NCBI RefSeq assembly: GCF_023856365.1
Contig: NC_064539.1
Span: 27,245,493-27,309,492 of the forward strand
Origin: Brienomyrus brachyistius
Taxonomy: Eukaryota; Chordata; Actinopteri; Osteoglossiformes; Mormyridae
Direction of reading: 5' to 3'
Length of the DNA stretch: 64,000 bases
The notes under the pieces were generated by a model. It saw only the letters and a list, made by a program, of their open reading frames with translations. It had not been told where the DNA came from and did not search any database. This document shows positions 1-17,591 of the stretch, in pieces (the first letter of the stretch is position 1; the number at the start of each line of letters is the position of its first letter). A program made the position numbers and the translations under genes.

Positions 1-2100
1 ACTAAATTTACAAATGTGAAATACTAGTGTTCTTTTGGACAAATGAGAGACACAAAGTACAAAGGGTGTAAACGAGAGCTATGAGGTTATTCCCAGTTTC
101 CATCAGTCTGACAAAAACTAAAACCCCAAACGCGACCAAGCAGCTGCACCCAAGGGCTGCTCAGAGATTCAGCTTCTAATGCCGTATTGTTGTAAACATG
201 CTATAAAATCTGGTTTGAAAATATATGAACATTGCTGTTGCTTGCAGCCAAACCCTGTCAGGCAAATAAACAATCTAACATGAGTGTCGAGCCAGTAGGG
301 GAGAGATCCAAACTAGCAATCCATGTCACTCCACAGTAACAAGGCAGTGTTTTATAGTGACACGTCAAGCAGGCTGTGAAATACGAGGGAGTGGGTGAAT
401 TGTTACAAACGATGACAAAGCCTAGCATTTCCACAACACTTATTGCCTGCACCCTCCCATTTGAAACTGGCAGAGATAAGTCTGTTGGCATTCCTGCCCT
501 CATGAATATTTCATGAAGGGACCAGGACATTGAAGCCTGAGCCCAATACCCTGAGAACAATCTTAATAATGGCACATGTGCCTCTGGCTTTTAGGGACAT
601 TTGAAAAATGGTTTTCAATTAGCCATTTTTAATGAGAACATATTGAATTCCTATCATACTAATGAGAAAGTCTTCACTCGTTGTATTTGCCATTGCTAAG
701 TTTCACTGGAATTGTATTTCGGCAGCTAATAACTCACATTAAACTAAAGTCTACACTGTGAAAAATAGCCAAAATGATTTTTCCGCACAAAGACACTTAG
801 ACTGACCAGGCTTGCAGATGCCCACAATCAGAAGTCACGTATATTTCATAAATGAAACGGTATGTACGTTTGAACCCGGGTGAAAACAGCCACTGCCTCC
901 TATTTGGCCATTTACACCCAGCATCTTCACCCCCCCCAATGTTGCACGCTCAGTTGCACGTCACTTCAGGGCTGAAGGTGCCCAAGTGGGATACAAATAT
1001 AAAATTTAAGGCACATCAAATGCTAAATGTACCTTTATTTTAGCGTTAGTTAGCTAGCCAAAGGCACACGGTAATCTTGCTAACGGCCATTAGCACTAAC
1101 GACAGGGCACTTCTCACAATGGGGGGGAATTCCCCTCATGTGTACTTCATGGGGAGGATTCAATAGCATTAGGCTACGTCTGCACTAACATGTTAAAAAA
1201 ATTTATGGGGGTTTCTGAAGGAAAAGATTTGCATCCACATGACCGTTTTCACTAGTGATGGGGGAAAAACAAACTTTTGCATTCAAACTGCAGCACATAA
1301 AAAGCAAATGACATAAAAATGACATACAAATGACATACAAATGACATACCTGTACCTTCTGATGCATTTTAGCCTACACTGGGCATGTGCACTTACCAAC
1401 TTTATATTGTGTCATTTATTCATTTTTTTGTCCAACCAAAATTTTTTATAATTCTATAAGTGGTGAGGTATATATTTGGAATTATTTGTTTTGACTTTGA
1501 TTTGTAATAAAATTCAGTTTTTTTGACTGTTGATTACTCTCGCACACACTGTTGAAAGTAAATGTACATATTATGTTTAGCTCTTATATAACACGTATTT
1601 TATTAACTCTCTTCACCTCCATTTCACTGCACTCTTGTCTAAATGTAATTTACAGTATCTGCAATAAGCAGCAATCGATAAATTCCTAGTTTTCTTGGCT
1701 GGTAAACAGCAGACAATGTATACAAAACAGGATTTAGCAGCGTACAATTAAGCAAAAGAACATTTGTCAGGTAGTGAAAGTCTGTAAACCACAGATGTAG
1801 GCGTAACAAAATTTTTACGTTTATGAGTATCCACACTGATGTGATGACAGAAAGATTAGTTGCTAGACAGCACTGAAAATTTTCTCCACTTCTGAGAAAA
1901 AATGATCCGCAGTAGTGAGTATGGAAGGCTAAATCGGAAGAAAATTTTTGCATTTCTAAAGGAAAACGTATTAGTGTGGATGTAGCCTTAGTCATGGAAT
2001 TTTTGGTGGAATAGCTTTGTTGGCTACTGACACCTGGGTGCAAATAGCATCTGTCAAAATGAAAAGTAGCTTATTTGAGTAACAATAATGAAGCAGTTAC
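1..2100. other. Intron of unc13b (left edge)
   Basis: AT-rich noncoding sequence. Apart from the inverted-repeat element at 1171-1988 and a short tandem AAATGACATAC array near 1306-1348, I see nothing recognisable. Short open frames here have no family match. Confidence 0.6.
1171..1988. mobile_element. Non-autonomous DNA transposon with about 25-bp terminal inverted repeats
   Basis: The left end AGGCTACGTCTGCACTAAC and the reverse complement of the right end (AGGCTACATCCACACTAAT) match at 16 of 19 positions. A looser match continues inward. No transposase-like reading frame lies between. The roughly 0.8 kb size and end sequence suggest a hAT-like MITE. The target-site duplication is not clear (TAGCAT against TAGTCAT). 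Confidence 0.55.
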
Positions 2101-2244
2101 CTTAGCAAAGCGTCGGCTGTAGTGAGCCAAGACTTTGGGGTCAGGACAATCAAGCTTTTTGATGATCTCAAAGCTCTGGTTGAGCTGGGTGAAGATGTCC
2201 ACAACAGAACAAGAGAACAGGGCATGTTCTGACGTCTGCTGGAA
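2101..2244 (-). CDS. unc13b: unc13b exon, MUN domain (last exon inside the window)
   Basis: A 48-codon exon, [20 protein letters not shown] then [20 protein letters not shown] and HYSRRFAK, closely following the Munc13-1 sequence. The acceptor is CTCCCCAG and the donor is AAG|GTAACT. The next family segment (TISNVLLQYADI) is not visible down to base 1, so the gene continues outside the window. Confidence 0.95.
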
Positions 2245-2479
2245 CTGGGGAGTAGAAATAAGATTTATCAGCTCTTCAGTCTTAGATTGAACAGCTAGCC
2301 AGTTGTTCTACTGTACATACAAAGTGTGTACTGCTTGACAGCTGCATGTACGAGTATTGTGGTAAATTAACTACCCATATTAAATTAACGAAACACTGAT
2401 TTTTCACCGGCCGCACTGATATGCACACATTAATATTTTCCAGACTGGGGCAGCCTACTACAGTCACAGAATTGTAGTT

Positions 2480-2481
<2 letters not shown>

Positions 2482-2527
<46 letters not shown>
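2482..2527. repeat. (CA)n microsatellite
   Basis: A pure CA run of about 23 units, in the intron between the exons ending at 2681 and starting at 2244. Confidence 0.97.
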
Positions 2528-2528
<1 letters not shown>

Positions 2529-2680
2529 GAAAAACCTTTTCAGAATGACTTTACAGAATCTTCAGAACTGTATGTTAGTCCAGTGAATTTTGTCATTTGA
2601 CAGTGTGTTTTTGCTGTAGAATACCGAATTGTAAGAAGTAGCGGCCTTTGCTGAGCCTTTATATAAATGACTGTACATAC

Positions 2681-2777
2681 TCCATCTTTCCTGTCTCTCT
2701 CTAATGCTCCATGCATGAACTCCATGGAAACGTCCTCGTTCTCGTCTAGCCACTGCAGAACAAACTGCAGGAACCAT
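2681..2777 (-). CDS. unc13b: unc13b exon, MUN domain
   Basis: Encodes (A)[19 protein letters not shown], then [13 protein letters not shown]. It matches the WFEPFVIQWLDENEEVS segment followed by GALERDKKDG in Munc13-1. The donor is GGA|GTATGT, phase 0. The acceptor lies beside a TATA-rich tract. Confidence 0.95.
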
Positions 2778-3081
2778 CTATAAATATACATATACAGAGA
2801 CAGCAATAAATACAGTAGTTAGGGGAAGTATCAGCACAGTACAGATGCAGATGGGAGCGAAAAGCTATTCTTTAACGAAAATAGTAAAGGCGTCGTGGGA
2901 AATTTCATTTTAATTTCGTATTTATGGACAGAGCATTAGAAATCAGGGAACATTAAAAAGACGGATAAATATCAAAATTGGCTACTTAGTATTTTTCTAC
3001 ACATTTAATCTATGAAACGACGCCGCACAATGCAGACAAGACGTTGGCGCCCAGAGTAAGAGGCCAGCCATAGCCACTCAC

Positions 3082-3208
3082 GCGGAATAATCTGGAACGA
3101 CTCCTTTGAAGGCAGGCAGGTCTTTCACATACTCATTATACAGCCATTTCACCTTGAAGTGCAGGTTCATGTAATCTGCACACTTACAGAGCCTGTGCTT
3201 CTCGTGCT
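3082..3208 (-). CDS. unc13b: unc13b exon, MUN domain
   Basis: Encodes (E)[19 protein letters not shown], then [20 protein letters not shown] and YS. The family reads [23 protein letters not shown] here. The acceptor CTCTCTCTAG is strong. The donor is GC|GTGAGT, phase 2. Confidence 0.95.
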
Positions 3209-4288
3209 CTAGAGAGAGGAAGGACACTAAATTAGCACGCAGAATGAGAATGAAAGGCCAGATCTTACCCCACAACACAGATCAGCCAACAATCATCACC
3301 TTCAACGAATGTACGGGCGCGTGCGAGTCTGCAGCTGTGACTGCGCAGATTACACGTCACCGCTGCAGTATCCGATCGTTCGACATCCACGATGCAATAT
3401 TTTGCTGCACACAGACATACTGCCACAAGTCATCCCCAAATTATCCTGAATGTCTCCTGTTTAATCTGTCGAATTATTGCTTTAAAAAAAAGGAGCAAAT
3501 AGGAAGTCTCCAAAAGTATCTTTGCATTCTGCTGCTTTATCGGCCATTTGGACCAGTGTGAGTACAGGTACATAAGAATGTGGTCATTACTGCTTATATT
3601 CTATCTTGCTCTCATACAGTATATATATATAAAGGTGAGGGCAAGGCCTGGGGTCTGAGTGCAGGGTCAGCCAATTATCCGCTGCCACTGTGCAGGTTTC
3701 GGGGTTAAAGGCGTTGCTGAAGGGCTTAAGATGACAAATATCCAACCACGGGCAAACAAGCCTCACCCCACTGGTACATCTAACAACGAGCAGCTCCAAC
3801 ATTCACAAAAGGAATACTGGCACTTTTCCACTGGTATACAGGAACCGACCTGAACAGACCTGAACCGACCTGAACCCAAGCCGCACCGCGAAGAGAGGCT
3901 AATGAAAGCACAGCGCCAGCTTGCATATCCACCAAACTCCATAATCATCCACTTTAGTCCAAGTGCAGGTCATCTCCAGACATGTCAGCTCCAGACATAA
4001 TAAGCATCCAGAGGGCTGCTTATATCCCCTCTTTCATCTGTTACTCACTATATATTTCTGTCGGGTTCATACTAAAGCTACACGTCTGCAGTTCTAAAAC
4101 TGGAAAACTGACACCACCGGACCACCCAGCCAAGGGTCCAAATTTAAAACCCCGGGCATCATAATGTGAAGGAAATAGCAGAGGTTCAATCTCGAAGGAA
4201 ATCACCATTTGACAATCCAATACAAATACATTTAGCATTTGTAAAATCACACAAACCTTGACTCTGAGAATTGGGCAACAAGCCTTAC

Positions 4289-4374
4289 CCTCCATTGCAT
4301 ACTTCATGTCCTGGGAAAAGAGTGTCCACATGACCTCTGCACAAACCTTCCCCACATTAAGCTCCTGAGGGAAC
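4289..4374 (-). CDS. unc13b: unc13b exon, MUN domain
   Basis: Encodes FPQELNVGKVCAEVMWTLFS, then QDMKYAMEE. The acceptor is GTTATAG and the donor is GGAGG|GTAAGG. Length is 86 nt. It matches the FPQELNVGK.SAEVMW.LF segment of Munc13-1. Confidence 0.95.
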
Positions 4375-4500
4375 CTATAACACCAAGGAGGAAGGAAGCA
4401 CTCCATTTTGGGTAAAAGAGCTACCATATATGGCAACACATTAGGATCAATAAAGTCAAATGTTGCTGCAGTTGAGCTAATGAAATGTATTTATACTGAC

Positions 4501-4628
4501 TGGTTGAGAACTGGAGTGTAGGAACTCCTGTCCTCCTCAATGATTGATACAATCAGGGTGATGAGTTTGGGCCAGAAGTCCAGGTTCTTGATACTGGGGC
4601 CCTGTTCTTCCAAAGGCAGCTCTTTGTC
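4501..4628 (-). CDS. unc13b: unc13b exon, MUN domain
   Basis: Encodes [20 protein letters not shown], then [20 protein letters not shown] and LNQ. The [13 protein letters not shown] core is a strong Munc13 marker. The donor is ACCA|GTCAGT, with a less usual C at +3. Exit is phase 2; the next exon supplies G-TTC (Q-F). Confidence 0.95.
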
Positions 4629-4991
4629 CTGAATCAGTATTGTGATATTAATCAACCAAACACAATGCACATTCAGCATTAGTCAATGAAAACACCTGTG
4701 TGGTTTTGCAGTACATTGAAACTGTGAGAATGCTATCAGAGATTGAAATGCAGCAGCAGAAGAGGACTGATCCAAGGTGTCTGGACTTTAAAAGAGTTGG
4801 AGACCTTTCAGCCTCCTGCAGGATCTTGTTGCAATTTACAGAAATTGAAAGAACTGGACTGCAGAACTAAAAACACAAATAAAATGAGAAATAAAAAGTT
4901 ACATTAACAAGTCTTCAGCAATTCTGCAAAGGGGAGCCATATTTTTCAGAATAAACGCACGGTGTACTTCGGACAAACTTCCCAGCAGTTA

Positions 4992-5138
<147 letters not shown>

Positions 5139-5510
5139 CTATTCACAGGGCAGGGATGATCAGCAAATCAGACAGATATAGGTAAACAAAATATCTATCA
5201 CATGCAAGTTGACTTTTACTATGCAATGTTCCCAATCATATTGTGCAAGCCTACAGCGGAGAAACACTTAAAACATAATATGTATAGTGATTACAATCCA
5301 CACTCCCATGGACATATCCATAGCCTAGCCATAAATTCATGCACAGAACAGGGTAATGCTTAATTTACAACGCTGGCCCATCTTAAAAATCCAGTCACGG
5401 CTCAAAGAGACCAAAAACTCTGTGATATCCACGTCACAACACAACCCAAGCGCTTTAAAGGGAGCTCAAACACAAGAGTTGGCGATGTACACCTTCATGA
5501 ATGTATCTAC

Positions 5511-5600
5511 CTTCATCCTGAAGAAGGTGATGCTGGTCAGGAGGTCCACAGTAGACTTCAGGTCCTGTAAACGTTCCTTGCTGCTGGCTGGAAAGTTGTT
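5511..5600 (-). CDS. unc13b: unc13b exon, MUN domain
   Basis: A 30-codon exon, [20 protein letters not shown] then [10 protein letters not shown], a near-invariant stretch of the MUN rod. The acceptor is CCAAAAG and the donor is AAG|GTAGAT. Phases are 0 and 0, so removal of this exon would keep the frame. Confidence 0.95.
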
Positions 5601-5876
5601 CTTTTGGAAAGAAACACGTAACGTATCAGCGGTCAGTTCAAAAGCCACCCAATTAAAAAAGTGATGGATTCTGACATATTGGAAGGTTCTCTTTCCTACG
5701 CCAAGACAGCGAAACACTACATGAGGATAATTCAATTTACATAATGTACAAAACATTCAGAATCTCTTTCTGAGTACCTTATTAACGTTAAATAACATAC
5801 CAATGAAACATTACACTCAAGCCCTTTTGTATCACCTTCACATAATAGTCTGGGGAGCCTTCCCACTCTGACTTAC

Positions 5877-5945
5877 GCGATACATGGAGAGGTCAATGCG
5901 TAAGGAGTTGTGCAGCTGGTCTAGAAGCTTAACAAATCGCTCTTT
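5877..5945 (-). CDS. unc13b: unc13b exon, MUN domain
   Basis: A 23-codon exon, [20 protein letters not shown] then MYR, identical in pattern to the Munc13 MUN helix that follows SNFG. The acceptor is TCTCACAG and the donor is CGC|GTAAGT. Both phases are 0. Confidence 0.95.
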
Positions 5946-6109
5946 CTGTGAGAATGAGGAAAAACAAAATTAGCCGAGGTGTATGGGTAAGAAATACATT
6001 AATTTATGAGTAGTCATAGAAGATTCTCAGCAACGGTGATGCATACTGCTGCCTCACGCATCTACAATTGCTCCAGTATCTCCCCACAGTTCAAAGATAT
6101 GCAGTTAGT

Positions 6110-6225
6110 TTGTGTCTGTGTATTTCCCATGTCATGGACTGTCATCCCATCCAGGGCAAACCCCATGCGACCTGGGATATGCCTACAGCTTTGAGTACAA
6201 TAGGCAGCCGGAAAATGGATGAATG
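6110..6225. repeat. Fish LINE 3'-tail fragment (L2-like)
   Basis: The tract ATGGACTGTCATCCCATCCA, then a GGGATATGCCTACAG segment and GCAGCCGGAAAATGGATGAA at the end, resembles the widespread fish repeat that reads roughly tggactggcgtcccatccag and ends in ATGGATG repeats. It sits in the 5946-7107 intron, otherwise without features. Confidence 0.5.
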
Positions 6226-7071
6226 TAATGCAATTCCACTAAATTATAGACTTAAAAAAATATTACCACAAATTAGCAAAAGCAAGGTGTTTTTATAGCA
6301 GTCTAGTAATAGGAAATGGAAGGAAATGCGGGAATTTTAATAGAAGCTACAGTGAACTTTGTGCCTTGGGATTGGGACCCATTCAGTGTGGGATGCTTCA
6401 CAGCTGTCTAGCTAGCTTTACATGTCATTCTCTATGTACAGTACACTTCTTCAATAATGACAAAATGTCGATAAAAATCAAGATGATAGCTAATAATACT
6501 GGGGGAAAAAATAAAATACTGCACAATTTTACAGAACCAATGAGTGGACAGAATTGTATTAAACACTAAAATGATACAGGGGAAAAAGTGGAGCAGTTAG
6601 ACACAATAAAAAGAGAAATAAAGGACGTTCTGTGGCCAGTGACTCCCAAAGGAACACAGTTAATCTTCAGGAAGCCAGTGAAAATGTAGTGTAAACCAGT
6701 AGGTGGATCATTCCAGAGAACACTGCTTCTTCTCATTAACGATGCCTAGCATAGTCAAAACTTTGCAGGCAAGATGCACATCGTCCTCACTGACACATCA
6801 GAGCAAAAAAGCTCTCAGTCCTGGTGCCTGTATATCTATCGCTGCATCTTTAATTTGATGGAAAAACAATCTTCAACTTACCACACAGTGCATACCTGAT
6901 ATGTTCATATTTTGTACTTTTAACACTTGACAGTCAGGACTTTATCTGTAAAGCTAGGTACACTGGGAGGTTTTGGCACACTGAGCTCAACATCATATAA
7001 TAATAATATAGATTTTTAAATTCAATAATAAAATATGCTTTTAAGATAGGATAAATTTTGGGATGAATTTA

Positions 7072-8539
<1,468 letters not shown>

Positions 8540-8703
8540 GTCATAGCCTGGTAGATGGACTCGATCCCATATCGCATTGCAAACTCATCCACAATCTCCT
8601 GAGTCACTTCATCAAAATACACCTTCCATCCATCATCTCCCTTAGAATCTGGGATCTTGACAACACCCTGGCCCAGAACGTCCGTGGAATGATGAAACAG
8701 GTT
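8540..8703 (-). CDS. unc13b: unc13b exon, C2B-MUN linker
   Basis: Encodes [20 protein letters not shown], then [20 protein letters not shown] and [15 protein letters not shown]. These helices join C2B to the MUN rod. The acceptor is CCGCCAG and the donor is ATGAC|GTGAGT, phase 2. Confidence 0.96.
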
Positions 8704-9694
8704 CTGGCGGGGAAGGCAGGGAGGTAGAAAAGGTTTGAATGGCATCAGACTTGGTGCCGTACATAACAGGTTGTTTTATACTTCTGGGTCGAATCGACGG
8801 CGTAACTACAATGTAGCCGTGGACCTTAGGCCGATGCCTACGCCACAATCTGACCTGCATCTCCCCAGAAATGTAAATACAAATCACAGCAACACAGACT
8901 GCAAGAACTGTGTTGCTTTTAAGATAGGATGGTGTGGCCCACTTGGTAGCATTTGTTTATTTTTTAATGGGGGAGACTAGGCAGGACTAGGCAAGTGTAC
9001 TTATATTGCTGATTGAAACCGAAATGCTATTTATATCTAGCATTAAAAAAGCCACAATAGGCATCATATTAACCATATTAACAGGTATATAAAACATTCA
9101 GGATGACAGCAACAATTTCTCTTACATCCATTAAGTTTATTTGTATTATGTTAATTTGTATTTGTGAGACTAAAAAAGTAAAAAGTATTATAGACACTAG
9201 CTGTAGAAGGTGCATAAAAATTGACTTTGTAGCAGCTCGAATTTTTTCCAAATTTGTCTACGCAAAGTTTGGAGCGGCACAAATGTAACCAAGACTCGAT
9301 AAATGGATACTTTGTTAAATGTTTTGTTTATAAAGTATAATTCAGGTTTAAGAGGCAGGACTAGGCAGATAAGCAGCAAGGTAGATAAAGCCAAACAGTG
9401 TAGTAGCTACATCACAGACGTCAAACTACCAGCCCATGGTTTTATGAGGCCCATCACACGGTTTTAATTCAGTATTAAATCTGGCCTGCAGGTCGATCCT
9501 TTGTTTTCCACTTTGTAATTTTCACTTAAGTGATCTGCATAGACCAGCTTTTCATGCAGATTAGCAGAATGCAGATGATATAATGTTCTATTTTCTTCTC
9601 TCTCGTTTCTCTTTTGGCTCATGTGGTTCCCTTGGGAGAAGCCCCCCCCATCCCAGCCAGCGGCCCCCAGGTACTTTGAGTTTTAGACCCCTTA

Positions 9695-13351
<3,657 letters not shown>

Positions 13352-13574
13352 CTAAATGAAAAATAAATAAAAGTCTGGAGGCAGTCAAAAATCATCCCCA
13401 GTCAAAGCATTCAAACATAAGGTGTTGTGAGAGAAAGGAGGTTCTACTAGTTACTTAATGGTCTACGTACATTTTTTTTAAATCAACAACCTTCATTATA
13501 CAAACCAAAATGTTTAATGTGTGATCTGTTAAATTAAACTGCCATCATACCAAGACCAGACGACATTTCAGGAG

Positions 13575-14130
13575 CCGCATTTCAGCGATTCCAGGATCCG
13601 TGTAAAGTGGCAGGGATGAGGATCAGCACCTCCAAATCCGAGACTATAGTGCACTCTTGGAAAAGAGTGAAATTCTCCTTCAAGTAAGGAGATCCTGCCC
13701 TTAGTGAAGAAGTTTAATTACTTCGGAATGTTGCTCATGAGTGAAGGAAGTGCAAAAATTGTGGCAACATTTCATTTGTGACTGAAATCTTACAGATACT
13801 GAGATCATCTGTGGTGGTTAGGCAGGAGTTAAGCGGTAAGATGAGATTTTCAGTTTACTAGACAAATCTATCCTATGTACGTATCCTTAGCTATGGCCAT
13901 GAACTGTGAATGATAATGGGAAGAGCAAGGTGCTAAGCACAGATGGCCAAAATGACCTTTCTCAGCAGGGTTGCTGGACTCACTCTCCATAACAGGGAAA
14001 GAAGTTTGGAGAAACACAGCTGTTTCTATTTCATATTGAGAGGAGTCTGCTATGGATTGGGCATCTTAAAAGGATGCTACCTGGACACCTCCCTGGAGAG
14101 CTGTTCTATGCACATCCCACTGACAAAAAT
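13575..14130 (+). pseudogene. Decayed non-LTR retrotransposon reverse-transcriptase fragment
   Basis: On the plus strand, broken frames resemble the C-terminal part of fish LINE reverse transcriptases: MRISTSKSE, a VVVRQEL block, a SYGHEL block, then FLSRVAGLTLHNRERSL. Several stops and frame shifts separate these pieces, so it is dead. It lies antisense in the intron between 13330 and 14242. I am not sure of the clade. Confidence 0.65.
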
Positions 14131-14242
14131 CCTGACATGTATCACAGTTAATTCCCAACTAGAGGAATGTTGTGTAATGTTGTGTAATGTGGAGAAGTGA
14201 GTGGACCGGTTTTCTCCTGACAGGTATGACAGGGAACCTTAC

Positions 14243-14470
14243 CCGTGATAGTGATCTTTGCAGACCACTTTGAAGTTCCATCCAGCACACTCTGCTTGAT
14301 GGTCTTCATCTGCTGAGCATGGCTGACCTTGCTGATGGTAAACACATCCCGAATCATTTCAAAGATCTCAGGCTTGTTCCTCTCACGGATTTTCATGCGA
14401 TCCTTCATTGCCATGATGATGTTCTGCGTACGGTCCTCTGCCCCATGTTTGGAGCTCTTCTCCGCTGCTC
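14243..14470 (-). CDS. unc13b: unc13b exon, C1-C2B linker and first C2B strands
   Basis: Encodes (R)[18 protein letters not shown], then [20 protein letters not shown], an intermediate helix, and [16 protein letters not shown]. The [13 protein letters not shown] strand opens the C2B domain. The exon is 228 nt, entering in phase 1 and exiting in phase 1 at ACGG|GTAAGG. The match to Munc13 is nearly unbroken. Confidence 0.96.
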
Positions 14471-15139
14471 CTGGGGGAATTTAGGATTTATGTTGTGTAA
14501 ATATATGGTCCTCACAATGTAATATAAACATACTGTAATCCACACACATATCTTTTTGAACAATAAGTAACTCAAACAACTCGGTGTAAATTTGCATGAA
14601 TTGGCAAGTAAGCAAATCAAGCCTTATACTTTTAAAAATAAACTTGATATTTGAATACACACATGACTCAATGCATATTATCCAAGGTTTTCTCTCCACA
14701 TTGTAGACACGTGTCTATATCCAGTTTAAACTAGAACAATGCCTGAATACCCAGGACTACAAATCCCACTAACTGCTTTAACGTGAATTTTAAAATAGAT
14801 CAAGAACCACCAGCAAAAGTAGAGGCGCGATCATGTGTTTCTCTGGCTTTCATTTATGTTCTGAATGGACTTTTCTTCAAACTGCAGACCACAAATTATC
14901 TTACAGAAGCCGATTAATGTGTAAAAGCCAGATTGCTTTAAGCAGGACTTAAATAAACCGATCAGTGTTGGCCTATTGGACTCCTGCCATCGGGAAGAGC
15001 CTGTCAGCCAATGCAAGGAAATACCCCCTTATTTGAATCTAAATGGAAGATCTACTGTTTTTTGTGGATCTGACCAAAGCTTATTTTTGTCTAACTTTAC
15101 ATACTGCCAGTGACGCATCTCGACATGCTGCAATGCCTC

Positions 15140-15545
15140 CTTATGCAGGTCTGTCATACCGCCATAACAGTGAGGGGCGCACGCTGATTGCAGTGCACTG
15201 CCGCACCCACCACACGACAAACCACCTCGGGGATGAGAACCTGAGTGCAGTCATGCAGCAGGTGATACACCAGCACCACATTAGCCTGAATAGACCAGTG
15301 TGAGGTTTTTCCAGTGGATGGAGTGCCAACCCTGCCACCAACCCCTAGATGTCCCTGTAAGCTGGAGGACCTCCTTATCGGGCTGGATGTAGATTAACGT
15401 CATACCCAGGATGAAGCAATTGCAGGTTAAGGGCCTTGCTCAAGGGCTCAATAGAGTAGGATTACTTCTAGCATTCACAGGATTCAAACCAGCAACCTTC
15501 CGATTGCGGGCAGAGATCCCTACCCTTAGAGCCATCACTCCTTAA
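15140..15545. repeat. Fish SINE-like repeat
   Basis: It contains AGGGCCTTGCTCAAGGGCTC and, about 40 bases on, GGATTCAAACCAGCAACCTT then AGATCCCTACCCTTAGAGCC. This is the familiar fish short-repeat layout with a GGTTCGAATC-like B box. The preceding 250 bases (CGGGGATGAGAACCTGAGTG, GGAGTGCCAACCCTGCCACC) appear to belong to the same composite element. A relative sits at 53755-53960. Confidence 0.55.
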
Positions 15546-16218
15546 CATTGTTAGCACATTATTTCTCTTTCATGTTTTCTATGCCTGAGTGCCATTTCGG
15601 CCCAGGGCAAATTTAAATGGAGCATTTTGCAATTCTTGCAGCCTTGAAATTCACCAGGGATGAAGCAACAGCACTGGCTGACCTGCTGACCATCAGCAGA
15701 GTATATTACACTCCTTACTAGGTAAACGGATCCTTCATATCTTCTGTGAAGCAAACACGCTGGGATCAAATGCTATTCAGCAATAAACGTAAGTGAATAA
15801 ATGAGCTCTGGGTGACACCATGATTCAGTGGGTAGCTGCTTCTTTCCTTCTTATCCAAGAGGTCCGTCCATCCGTTTTACAAAAGTACAGTATACATGCA
15901 AAATGTCTTATAAGCAGTTTAAAAATCCTCAAGTTGGCAGTTACAGGAGCACCAAAGGACATTTATGATTTTATAGCCACTTTTAATGTCTTGATGCTGA
16001 TTTGTTTCATATGTCTTTGTGCTGAACAGAGGTGCCATCTGTCTTAGCCATGATAGTGGACTGAAATATGAAAAAACTTTGAGACATGTAAATCCAAAAG
16101 AAAGGCTACAGTCATAAGCCAAAATGATCCCACATTAGCCTGCTGAAAAACCATATTGGGCATGTCAGCGCCTTCCATTCAACCCCGGCGCCTTTCTTAA
16201 AGGTCGATGCCAACTCAC

Positions 16219-16438
16219 TCTGCAGACAGTCAGCGTTGAGCAGGTCCTGGCACTTCTCGTGACACTTGACCCCACACTCAGTGCAGCGCATCCCCTGCCT
16301 GGCGATTCCCCACAGCAGGCCCTCACACTCGTAGCAGTAGGTGGGAGTGGTAGCTGTCCAGATCTCAAAGTTGTGAGGTGTGGTGCAGGATATGGGGTAA
16401 ATGAGTGCCTGGAGGGTCTTCTTGTACACATGGTTCAT
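16219..16438 (-). CDS. unc13b: unc13b exon, C1 domain (diacylglycerol binding)
   Basis: Encodes [18 protein letters not shown], then [40 protein letters not shown] and [14 protein letters not shown]. All zinc ligands of a typical C1 domain are present: His of PHNF, C-x2-C of CYEC, C-x2-C of CTEC, the HEKC pair and the final Cys of NADC. The tryptophan of LLWG at the ligand-binding loop is kept. Diacylglycerol or phorbol ester binding lowers the barrier to fusion in this family. The donor is CTGCAGA|GTGAGT, phase 1. Confidence 0.97.
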
Positions 16439-16971
16439 CTGCAAAAGGACAAGCAGTGTGAAACAGTCATTCTATGATGGAATCAAATGGATTTTTAATC
16501 CGCACGATATGAAGCACTGTCTCAATTGGTGGGTCGTGGGACTATTTTCAGTGTGTCATGGATTAAGTAGTTTTAAGAATAATAATAATAATAATAAATT
16601 ACCACTAGCACCCCCCACCTTTCCAGGCAGCAAACTTCACCGCTAACAACCTCCCTCCCAGTCACCAAGCTTTAGCATTAGCACCCCATCCCCCGACAGA
16701 CAAATTTTACTGCAGCAATTGCCAATCGACAACTTTTTAAAACGCTTTTCAAACCTGGACTGTGACTCAAAGCCCGAGATAAGATAGCAGCCCCGAGGAT
16801 AATCCAGGTGAGAACCACTGCTCTAGGTGCTGAGCTTTTTATCCAACAGTACAAATCAATGAACACATTCAGGCGGGAAACGTATGTCACAAATGAGCTA
16901 GAGATTCAGTATATTTCACCTGACCAGAACTGGGAGAGGAGCTTGAGGAAGAGCTGGAACCAGGTACTCAC

Positions 16972-17046
16972 CAGTTCCTCATCTTTGGTGGATGAGCGAG
17001 TCGCCATGGCGGATGTGATCCCAGCCTTCCTGGATTGCACCAGGGA
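16972..17046 (-). CDS. unc13b: unc13b exon, linker just before C1
   Basis: A 75-nt, 25-codon exon, [20 protein letters not shown] then KDEEL, corresponding to [20 protein letters not shown] in Munc13-1. The acceptor is GTGTGTAG with a poor polypyrimidine tract, and the donor is CTG|GTGAGT. Phase is 0 to 0. Confidence 0.94.
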
Positions 17047-17494
17047 CTACACACCACAAGCACTCGCGTTAGTTCCTCATCGTCTTTCCTCACCACCCAC
17101 TACAGTCATTCCTTTATACGTCTGCTAGTGAAGCAGAAACTAAAACGATATCGTGTGACAGAACTACCTGCTGCAATTTACATGGATGATGGTCCGGTAT
17201 CTTTAAATAGTAAAATTACCTTAGGTTTATTTCTCAGTGTTCTTTACTGAAATCTGTTATTACTAAAATTTTGGTGCTTTGACTGGGGTGTAACATGGAA
17301 AAACAAAACATTTAATCACCTTATTCTACTTTACCATTGACTGTATTCATTAATATACAATATCCTTGAATTGCACAAATAAAGTGTGCAGATATGTAAT
17401 TGAAACAAAATAAATTATACAAAACAGTAGAAATGAGATTGGTTAGTCAAGGAGACACTAGATGCATGGTATAGAAAAATAATAACAGCAACAC

Positions 17495-17496
<2 letters not shown>

Positions 17497-17536
<40 letters not shown>

Positions 17537-17549
17537 AATAATAATAATG

Positions 17550-17591
<42 letters not shown>

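Noticed and set aside
1639..2043. 134-codon minus-strand frame
   Set aside because: It lies inside the inverted-repeat element and its edge, with no domain or splice linkage to unc13b.
13943..14200. 85-codon plus-strand frame as a small gene
   Set aside because: It is the open tail of the decayed LINE reverse transcriptase, not an independent gene.
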